From contig KK106983.1 of the NCBI GenBank assembly GCA_000611775.1, positions 3,809,072 to 3,873,071 on the forward strand: DNA of 64,000 bases, read 5' to 3'. Source of the stretch: Umbilicaria muhlenbergii. Lineage: Eukaryota; Ascomycota; Lecanoromycetes; Umbilicariales; Umbilicariaceae. The notes under the pieces are model-generated. The model had not been told where the DNA came from, searched no databases, and saw only the letters and a program-made list of their open reading frames with translations. This document shows, in pieces, positions 55,877 to 64,000 of this stretch. Numbering within the stretch: position 1 is the first letter of the stretch; every line of letters starts with the position of its first letter. The position numbers were made by a program, and so were the translations under genes.

Positions 55877-57361
55877 GGGTGGGGTTGGTGCAAGAGGGGT
55901 TTGGGGCGTGGTTGCATTGCATGAAAGTTGGTATATATGCATGGGCTGTGGTGGAGAGTGTGGTTGTATATAAAGCGTTATTGCCGATTCAGCACTCGAG
56001 TTCCGCTTTCTCTGCGCGATAGTCCTGTGAGGAACGGATGGACCATGCCAGGGGGGGTTAGATGGTGAACTCTCCAACCAGCCTCTTCACAAACGGTCAC
56101 TCACATCTGGCGGGCTTCGGCAGCTCGTCGTCGTCGACAATCCAACAGGAAAGGCCGGACGCGCCAGAAGCTGCTCCAACCAACCACCCAGTCACGAACA
56201 AGGTCACCACGAGACTCCATCGTCGCATGACGCAACGTTCTCGGCCTGTACCAACCAACCAAGCTCCGTTGGACATTTTAAAGCCCGACCTGATAATTCT
56301 CCCATACCGCTTCGGCGGCACCAGCGCTACCCGCCCCGGCATAAACACGCCTTCCCCCCCCCCTCAATCCTCGACCCTCAATCCTCGACCCTCAATCCTC
56401 GACCCTCAATCCTCGACCCTCAATCCTCGACCCTCAATCCTCGACCCTCAATCCTCGACCCTCAATCCTCGACCCTCAATCCTCGACCCTCAATCCTCGA
56501 CCCTCAATCCTCGACCCTCAATCCTCGACCCTCAATCCTCGACCCTCAATCCTCGACCCTCAATCCTCGACCCTCAATCCTCGACCCTCAATCCTCGACC
56601 CTCAATCCTTACGCCTCGTCTTATTGAACCAGTCGATTAAGGGGGGTTTGGTGCTTGTTGGGTGCGAGTGTCATGCTCTTCCCCTGTGAGGTCTGTGTAT
56701 TGAATACGGCATGTCGGGGTGCGGATTGTTGACTGTAAGGTGTCTCCCACGGTGGGAGCTGGGTCAATGGCAGATCTCCCTTGGTAGTAGAGTCCATGGT
56801 TTGTGTATGCCGTGCTTTATACTCAGTCGTCGGCACAGCACGAGAAATCAACTTTTGCAAGGAGAGAACCGATCAAGAAGGTAGCTCTTCATGAGGCTTA
56901 TAGTGTGGTGTCAAGGCAGCATGCTGTACAGAGGCATTAACTGCACATATGGCATACAGCGTGATTGCGGAACAAGACTTGACTTGATCAGTGATGGTAC
57001 TCACTCTCCCATCACCGGAACTCTCCAATCATATGGCTTTTTCAGCGCCTAAGACTATGTACGAGTACCCTCAGTGGCGACTGGTGTTGCGGCTCTTACC
57101 CAGCTTCTTCCTTGTTCGCTTGTCCGACCAATCAGACGACCCCCGAAACGGGTGACTGGCCGAGGAAGTTGCCGAATGGAAGTCGAAGCATCATCTTCCT
57201 TCTTCCTCTTTCCTCTTTCGCCTCCGTCCTCATCCCACTTCCACAACACCGTGATCGCCACGAGATCATTGGGGGAAACCACAACAACCAATCTCGATCT
57301 ACCAGTCCTCCTACTGAAAGCCACTCCATACACCATTTTCTGATCTCAACAACCTCCAACA
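55877..57361. other. Intergenic region with a minisatellite
   Basis: About 1.5 kb; the only clear structure is the 14-bp minisatellite (own entry). The right end is the sdhB promoter. Confidence 0.5.
56362..56610 (+). repeat. 14-bp minisatellite (CCTCGACCCTCAAT)n
   Basis: About 17 essentially identical tandem units. Confidence 0.95.
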
Positions 57362-58453
57362 ATGGCCGCCCTCCGCACCACCACCTCCCGCCTCATGGCC
57401 ACCTCCTCCCGCCCCATCATCCGCTCCCCAATCCTATCCCGCACTTACGCCACCGTCAACCCCGCCGTCGCCATGAGCGAAGCCACATCCGCCAGCACCC
57501 CCCCGATATCCGAGAAGAAGACATCGACGATCAAAGAGCCGAGTCCGTCCGAAAAGGCCAAGACCAAGACCTTCCACATCTACCGCTGGTCGCCCGACGA
57601 GCCGACAGCCAAACCCAAGATGCAGACCTACACGTTGGACTTGAACAAGACAGGGCCGATGATGTTGGATGCGTTGATTCGGATCAAGAACGAGGTAGAT
57701 CCGACATTGACATTTCGACGGAGTTGTCGGGAGGGGATTTGTGGGAGTTGCGCGATGAACATTGATGGGGTTAATACGTTGGCTTGTTTGTGTATGTTGG
57801 CATAAGTTTGAGGTGGTCCCTACTATTACTGACAGTGTTGCGTTGCTGTACAGGTCGTATCCCCATCGACACCACCAAGGAATCCCGCATCTACCCTCTC
57901 CCCCACACCTACGTCGTCAAAGACCTCGTCCCCGACTTGACCCAATTCTACAAACAATACAAATCCATCAAACCGTACCTCCAACGCAAGGCCAAACCCG
58001 AAGATGTAAGCCCCGCTCCTCTTCCCCATATCCCATCTCATCCCCTTCTCTTCCCCACCCCCATCCCATCCCATCCCCTCCCCTCCCCTCCCCCACAAAA
58101 ACCCTCACTAACCAACGTCCCCCCAACCCCAGGGTCTCGAAAACCGGCAATCCCCCGCCGACCGCAAAAAGCTAGACGGCCTCTACGAATGCATCCTCTG
58201 CGCCTGCTGCTCGACCTCGTGCCCGTCGTACTGGTGGAACAGCGAAGAATACCTCGGCCCCGCCGTGCTGCTGCAGTCGTACCGCTGGATCGCCGATTCG
58301 CGCGACGAACACACCGAGGAGCGCAAGGCGGCCCTCGATAATAGTATGAGTTTGTATCGCTGCCATACGATTTTGAATTGCTCGAGGACGTGTCCGAAGG
58401 GGTTGAATCCGGCCAAGGCGATTGCGGAGATTAAGAAGGCGATGGCTTTTTAG
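57362..58453 (+). CDS. sdhB: Succinate dehydrogenase iron-sulfur subunit, mitochondrial (300 aa)
   Basis: Three exons: 57362-57791, 57854-58005 and 58133-58453; introns are 62 and 127 nt and in phase. An Arg/Ser-rich presequence (about residues 1-30, [16 protein letters not shown]) directs it to mitochondria. All three clusters are intact: [2Fe-2S] in [16 protein letters not shown] (about 121-143), [4Fe-4S] in [12 protein letters not shown] (about 214-225) and [3Fe-4S] in [14 protein letters not shown] (about 271). The quinone-pocket histidine of the CHT motif, the residue changed in SDHI-resistant fungi, is the wild-type His. It passes electrons from the flavoprotein subunit to ubiquinone in complex II. 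Convergent with the TPR-SET gene. Confidence 0.96.
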
Positions 58454-59115
58454 GTGATGGGAGGGAGGCAGGTAAGGGGTGGGATAGAGTGTGGATAGTA
58501 GAGAGGTGGAAGAGTTTGATGACGCGGTAGCGATTGATCTCGGTGGGGTTGTTTGTTGGGGGAAGATTGTATATATGTTCGGGTTCTTTTCTTGTTGAAA
58601 CGGATTCATGGGTTCGCAGTTTCAAACAGAGACCAAGAGTGGAGGCTGCTGCGTGCGTGTAAGATCACAAGCAATGGCATGTTTTCTTTTGCTGTGGTAT
58701 TGACTGTATGCCCCGCCAATCTAACAGACAACAGCGAGTCTAGATCAGCTTGCTGCCATGGATAATCTGAAGTCATCAAAAAGACCGTCCAAGCCGTGAG
58801 AGATGCAGCATCCAGCCAAGTACATATCCAAAGACTGAAGGTATCAAAAGACGCTCTATACCGCGAAGTATTGTGGTGACGCTAGGGGCAGAAGTACCAG
58901 GCAGTAAGTCTCTACTGCCAGACAAGACCATTATTATGCCAAGTCCGCTTCAATGGTTCATCTGAAGTACCAAATCTCCCACGTTCAGCTAGCTATCATA
59001 TTAGTCTTTCAGGCACCCAGCTCAGCTTCCCTCCAATCCCAATCCCCTGGCTCCCACACAACCATACCTATACCCATCCCCACATCCACCCCTACCCCCA
59101 CTTTCCCCTCCACCT
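58454..59115. other. Convergent intergenic spacer
   Basis: 660 bp holding the 3' ends of sdhB and the TPR-SET gene; nothing else recognised. Confidence 0.4.
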
Positions 59116-62049
59116 TTACAAATCCTCCACATCCATAACCTCCCCTCCATCTCTATCTCCATCTCCATCTCCATCCTCATCATCCCCACCACCCCCACCA
59201 TCCCATTCACCACCCATTCCACCACCCATTCCACCACCCATTCCACCACCCATTCCACCACCCATTCCACCACTCATTCCACCACCCATTCCACCACCCT
59301 CCCCCTTCCCCTCCCCCTTCCCCTTCCCCTCCGCTCCCTTCCTCTTACCCTCACCCTCCACCCCCCATCCCCTCCCCACCCGCACATCTCCATTTCCCGA
59401 CCGTAAAATCCTCTCTCCAGCCCTAATCGCCACTGCGCCAATACCGCATCTCAGCCTTGGACTATTTCCCAGTACAAAACCAACATCTCCGTCTCGCATT
59501 TCGGTATCAGCCATAGCTTCCCTGCCAGTACTCCAGAGTGGAGGACGATCCGGCACGGAAGAAACTCCATGTGCTTCTTCGTGCATATGCACAGCCGGAA
59601 GCACTTCCTCCGCACCGGCGTGCGGGTGTGGTGTTTGTCGAGGTCTTCCGATATGGTCGTCGTCGTCGTCGACATGGCCATGGCCATGGCCATGGCCAAC
59701 CGAGCTGATGTCAGGGTCGACAAGATCGAGCGCGGCGGAGAAAGCGACACACTCGACCGCCGGGCCCCCCTCTCGGATGCGCACGTTGGGTCTCTCGCCG
59801 CGGTCTTGATCCGCGACGCCAACTAGACTGAGGACGGTATGGAGGGAGCCAACCCAGACGTCATGACCGCTGATGTCCGCACCCGCGCTCCTCGACCCTT
59901 TCGGCCTATCACCGCCCTCCCTCTCCCTCCGCCCCTCCCCTTGCTCCCCCACCTCACCCTCCCTCTCCCCCGCTCTCTCCCCGTCCCTCATCACCCCCTC
60001 CCCACCCCCAACCTCCCCCACCCTGACGACATTCCCCCCGGCATCATAGCCCTTCCACCTTCCCGCCCCCCTCGCCACCCTCACCGACCGCTCGATCTTC
60101 GCCAACAGCGTCAGAAGCACCCATCCGTCGTATTTCTCCAACTGCGCAAAGGAGAGGTCCGTGTCGATGCCGATGCGGGCGAGATATCGGAGGGGGCGTA
60201 GGACGTGGGATTCGAAGGACCAGGGGAGGGATTTTCGGGTTCGGGCTGGGGGTAGTGGGTGGGAGGGAGGCATGATGGTGGTGGTGGCCGGGGAGAATGA
60301 CGGGTCGTATGGGTCTTGCTCTTGCTCTTGGTCGTGATCTGATGGCGGCGGAGGGGTACGAAGAGGACGAGGCCACAGCCCGCCGTTGAGATAGCGGACT
60401 TGGTTTAGATCGAGGGGGTGGGTGTTTGTCTCCACGGCCATAGCGATGAGGCGGACGAAGAGGAGGTCGTGGATACAGTGCATTTTCGGGTGGTGACTAA
60501 CATCCCCCGTTGGGTCTTTAGCGGTCGAAGTCCAAGCGCTTTTATTCCTGTACGCCTCTCGCAATTCGGATTCCGTCCACGTGGTGCAGAGCGGGTTGTG
60601 GAACGCTGAGGATTGGACGGCGCATTCGTCGGTGCAGAAGGCCACTTCGCCGCAGCTGGGGCAGAGGCGGAAATCAGCCTCGTCTGGGGGCGCTTGGTGC
60701 GGTGGTGGTGGTGGGGAGGGCGGCTTGGGAGTTGTGGGAGATCGTGGGGGCGAGGGGAAGGAGTCAGGATCCTGGCGTTGCTGTTGGGAGAAGACCGGAA
60801 TATCAGATTCGGATTGATCATCTCCGTCACTTGTGTGCTTGTTTGTTGATTGTGAACCGAACGATGCAGCGAGCGGGGACCAGCCTCTAGGTCGTGAATA
60901 GATGGTGTCTAGGTATTCATTTGGGAGGATTAAAGCGGCGGCGCAACCGTCGCAGAAGTAGTTATCGGACCAGGCCATGGATTCGGTCGTGACTTGGAGG
61001 ATGCTGGATTCGGCCAAGACGACTTCTCCTGGGTAGATGTCCCGGGCGGCTACTAAGCCTATGGTAGGGGCTTCGTCGGCGGAGGATTGGAAGTACCTTA
61101 TCATGCAAGGCTTTGCGATGAGGTCTGCATGCTCTTGCAACTGTATGATCGCATGGTTGTCTTGGTAGTCCGGCTCGTAATGGTTCCAGGGGTAGACTTC
61201 TCTTGTGACCATTGTCGTTCTAGTCTCTAGATCTTTCCAATACTTGCTCTTGGGTTCGCCCTGGTCATTGTACGGAGATTCGTCCCTCTCAAGCATGATG
61301 GCAATCTCATCCAACATTTGGTTTCCAAGTTCGTCGAACCAGTGCTTCTCCATTGGAGTGAGTACATACTTTCTGCATATATCGGATAATATGTCAAGCG
61401 CCTCACGAACAGCACCACCGCCGCATTCCCGAAGAGCGCCCACCAAACGATACAGTGCTCGGATCTCTAGTTCATTGCAGAGGAGATCTCGAACCTTGAT
61501 ATCCGGTGCGACGTTCAGGCCAATGATGATAGAAGCTAGCGGTGAGGTGAGCCAACCAGGTCCAACGTAACAGTCTGGTGGCGAAGTCCAAACAGCTCCG
61601 CTCTCTTTATGTAGCTTCTCGGCTCGAAAGTATTTGGCTATTGCTCGAAGTCGCGTATCGGCCATGGTGGAAGAAATGGACCTTGTTGCGTCCGCACTGA
61701 CAGCTGCTCGAAAGGCATCCATGCTGGCGAGCTCTGGATAACCGAGAGCTATGTATGCTAGCGAGCGGTTTAAAAGCGCGCATACATGGCCAGGTGATGT
61801 TTCGTAGAGAACCTTGGTGTATAGAGGAAGAGCTTTATCTGGTTCCTGGCCTGCCAGATGGGCGTTCGCTCGGAAGAGAAGGTCATCGGTACTACCACGG
61901 CTGTGTATCAGACGAAGGGTTTGTTTGATCATGGTTGATATCGACTCTGGACATCGACCCGACAAGGATAAAAACAGCGATGGCGATGGAGTGGAAATTT
62001 GAAGTCGCGACAAGTGTATCAACGCGACAGGGCGACATCGCGTCCACAT
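59116..62049 (-). CDS. TPR / SET-domain protein with MYND-like zinc finger (977 aa)
   Basis: One long minus-strand frame. ATG 62049 is the first start; ATG 61932 (MIKQTLRLIHSRG) is an alternative. The N-terminal third has TPR helices (LLFRANAHLAGQEPDKALPL, VCALLNRSLAYIALG). The SET core starts at GLVAARDIYPGEVVLAESSI. It is interrupted, as in SMYD-type proteins, by a cysteine-rich module (FCDGCAAA, later CPSCGEVAFCTDEC and FHNPLC). Further SET-like sequence follows (ESHVLRPLRYLARIGIDTDL, WVGSLHTVLSLVG), but the NHSC signature is not clear, so methyltransferase activity is doubtful. The C-terminus is low complexity: GKGKGEG runs and seven GGGM units coded by a 12-bp repeat (59210-59296). Another frame over 59451-59822 is also open, so an unrecognised intron there is possible. 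Confidence 0.75.
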   Translation of the reverse strand: MWTRCRPVALIHLSRLQISTPSPSLFLSLSGRCPESISTMIKQTLRLIHSRGSTDDLLFRANAHLAGQEPDKALPLYTKVLYETSPGHVCALLNRSLAYIALGYPELASMDAFRAAVSADATRSISSTMADTRLRAIAKYFRAEKLHKESGAVWTSPPDCYVGPGWLTSPLASIIIGLNVAPDIKVRDLLCNELEIRALYRLVGALRECGGGAVREALDILSDICRKYVLTPMEKHWFDELGNQMLDEIAIMLERDESPYNDQGEPKSKYWKDLETRTTMVTREVYPWNHYEPDYQDNHAIIQLQEHADLIAKPCMIRYFQSSADEAPTIGLVAARDIYPGEVVLAESSILQVTTESMAWSDNYFCDGCAAALILPNEYLDTIYSRPRGWSPLAASFGSQSTNKHTSDGDDQSESDIPVFSQQQRQDPDSFPSPPRSPTTPKPPSPPPPPHQAPPDEADFRLCPSCGEVAFCTDECAVQSSAFHNPLCTTWTESELREAYRNKSAWTSTAKDPTGDVSHHPKMHCIHDLLFVRLIAMAVETNTHPLDLNQVRYLNGGLWPRPLRTPPPPSDHDQEQEQDPYDPSFSPATTTIMPPSHPLPPARTRKSLPWSFESHVLRPLRYLARIGIDTDLSFAQLEKYDGWVLLTLLAKIERSVRVARGAGRWKGYDAGGNVVRVGEVGGGEGVMRDGERAGEREGEVGEQGEGRREREGGDRPKGSRSAGADISGHDVWVGSLHTVLSLVGVADQDRGERPNVRIREGGPAVECVAFSAALDLVDPDISSVGHGHGHGHVDDDDDHIGRPRQTPHPHAGAEEVLPAVHMHEEAHGVSSVPDRPPLWSTGREAMADTEMRDGDVGFVLGNSPRLRCGIGAVAIRAGERILRSGNGDVRVGRGWGVEGEGKRKGAEGKGKGEGKGEGGGMGGGMSGGMGGGMGGGMGGGMGGGMGGEWDGGGGGDDEDGDGDGDRDGGEVMDVEDL

Positions 62050-64000
62050 GGAGGCTAGATGTATACCATTCAGATTTCTAGCAGCGTCTGGGTCAATCCA
62101 GAACGTATCATAAATGTACCAACTACAAGATACTAGAAACAGATACGCATGCTGTCAATTGCCAGACCATTGGATAAGCTCAAAGTCATAATGTTTGCGA
62201 AAGAAGATATTGATACTAAAAAGCCCCTACGGTGTTCACCAACCTACCGGCGGCGGTGCCGATACATTCAAAAAGAATGAATGATGTTGCTCACTTAGTG
62301 CATCGGCCTCTTCTTCCACTGGACCCTCGTGAATGTTCAGGTGCGAGATTCTCCACTGCATCTGCATGACTATCCCTGACAACGTCATTAGAGGTCTAGT
62401 TGCCAAACGGAGCATGAAATCACAGTATGTAGTGGAGCATAGGCAGCAGACATAGAGCATCAGGATGGAGCTTGATGTAAGGGAGATTGCATGTACTAGG
62501 CCATCATGGCAGGTGACGACAGGCACGCTGCTCATTCTTCGGTGGCAGAACTGTACCTATGACGCCCCTAGATTTTGAAGATATTGTAAGCTCTGTTCAC
62601 GCAGAACTCTAACCGGATTGCTGAACAGCAAGTGGCACCCGGACATGAGAGCAACGAGAATGAGGGCAACGAGAACGAGGGCAACGAGAACGAGGGCAGA
62701 GAGCCTTGAAAGACAACAGCAATAGGAGAACACTCCTTGTCAAAGTCTGTTCGGAGCACGCTCACAAAGACACCGTGAGAGGAGTATGAACAACATGGAG
62801 GTTTTGCCATGATCAAAGTAAGGTGACCAGATTCTATCGCTCTTGTCAAGCAACAATATCGAAGTAGAATCAAGCGACATGTTGTGAGACACTATCATTG
62901 CTCTTGTAGGACATCTCCAGGTTGTATCAGAGAAAAGAAGCAGCACATGTGTAGGATATCTCATTAGGGTCTGAGGCCCCCACGGTATTGTTAATGTATC
63001 ACCACCGTTGTGTGGTGATAGGAGATGGAGCCGAGATTACCTTAAGGAGTAAGGCGGTATTGTGATGACTGATCAGCGCCAAGCATATAGCTTCAAGCAC
63101 CACAACTTTATTAGAAACCTTAATTTATCATCATTGATTCGTCATGTCATTAGGACAAGCGTTCAGAAATCTATCACTCCTTTCAAAGGCGGAGGTTTCT
63201 TTGTATGTGGCAGTACGGATGTTGAACTTTGTTGAATGAACTATAGGTACTTTTCTACTATTCTCACTATTTTGAACCGTATCATCAATCTAGCTATACA
63301 AGTGATGAATCGCATTGGGTATCATTCGACATCGTCGGCCTTTCCAGAACAGCCCAGAATTTGCGCATCACAGTACCCTACGTACAACCCAGAGTCCCAC
63401 GAGCCCTCATTCTTCCATCCCTAGTCAACATGTCTTCTTCACCGTTGTGAGGGACGCGTGGGACGGTGCGATCGGAATAGCATCTCCGACAAAACGGTTG
63501 AAGCGGCAGGACCCGAAAGGACCCGAAAAGCCACCACCCGCATCCAGCCTAGCGTAATTTCCGCCCAGCCCCACACCACCAAATCCCCTCATCCAACGCC
63601 AGGCTCTTAGCGCGCCAAGCGCCTGCATCGTGCCCACCTCTTGCAAAACTGCCACGACTAAAACACAGGCACAACGCTTTTCTCCCCGTCCCCTCTTCAA
63701 CCACACGTCGCCATATCCATTGCGACTTCGCCAATCAGTCAACATCGCTAGACGCTACATCATTGTGAGTACAATCGCTGTTTTTGAGCTGTGAGCGTGT
63801 TTGGTTGGACGTCAAGAACAGCGGCGAGGGTAATTGCCTCGTAGCGCGACGACGACAGCACTCAAGGACAATGCGCGCGTAATTGATGCTCAGAAGTATT
63901 GCTCTATCGCTTGATCACTCACCTACTGCACGCGACACCGCTACCCAGCTCTTGTCGTTCGTCTTGGCTAATGCTTGAGTCAAGAGCTAGTGTATCGCAT
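62050..64000. other. Right-edge region, no gene called
   Basis: No conserved frame. A 15-bp repeat (GAGAACGAGGGCAAC-like, three units) lies at about 62650-62697. From about 63600 the sequence looks like a promoter and 5' leader with a GTGAGT donor at 63764, so a plus-strand gene probably begins beyond the window. Confidence 0.4.

Noticed and set aside
1-64000. tRNA and rRNA genes
   Set aside because: No cloverleaf with a recognisable T-loop GGTTCRANTCC and acceptor stem, and no rRNA segment, was seen on reading both strands.

Overview
The window reads as nuclear DNA of a filamentous ascomycete (Pezizomycotina). The genes carry short introns (about 50-120 nt) with fungal-type donors and, in several cases, CTAAC-like branch sites. 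The gene content also fits: a HET/ankyrin protein, a Zn2Cys6 regulator, an HsbA-domain protein, a peroxisome-tagged KAPA synthase and a mitochondrial SdhB. The class or species cannot be fixed from the sequence alone.

Left arm (1-13.7 kb, gene-rich): the start of a flavin disulfide oxidoreductase leaving the left edge, a HET-domain/ankyrin protein, a small charged glycine-zipper protein, a decayed unidentified gene trace, a five-exon Zn2Cys6 transcription factor, a small cupin, and an enoyl-reductase/quinone-oxidoreductase-like MDR protein divergent from the cupin.

Middle block (about 13.7-27.5 kb): an AT-rich, gene-free repeat desert. It holds an old Ty3/gypsy LTR retrotransposon (16309-23260, minus strand) sitting inside an older LTR relic, a second copy of that relic within the element, a perfect 96-bp inverted repeat, and several degenerate tandem repeats. 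CpG is scarce while CpA/TpG stay common, which is not the textbook RIP pattern.

Right of the desert: an HsbA-domain protein whose signal-peptide exons are separated from the domain by an in-frame stop pair, and a Ser/Thr-rich single-pass membrane protein. Next comes a compact biotin cluster (33.9-41.8 kb): bioDA (minus), bioF (plus), bioB (minus) and a hot-dog thioesterase (plus). The cluster carries readable compartment signals: SRL at the BioF C-terminus, a presequence on BioB and a possible PKL on the thioesterase. The shared bioDA/bioF promoter contains an assembly gap flanked by inverted repeats. The cluster would convert pimeloyl-CoA to biotin, starting in peroxisomes and finishing in mitochondria.

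Right arm (42-64 kb): an amidohydrolase, a secreted NTF2-like protein, a secreted alkaline phosphatase, SdhB and a large TPR/SET/zinc-finger protein, separated by gene-poor spacers with minisatellites.

The most striking item is a 987-bp poly(A)-tailed retroposon at 47841-48827 with a perfect 13-bp target-site duplication. Its first 89 nt fold as a complete HDV-like self-cleaving ribozyme (P1, P1.1, P2, P3, P4 and a candidate catalytic C in order), whose predicted cleavage site coincides exactly with the element's first nucleotide. It has no transposase or reverse transcriptase, carries an internal 56-bp minisatellite and ends in a stem-loop plus oligo(A), so it looks like a non-autonomous, ribozyme-headed, LINE-mobilised element.
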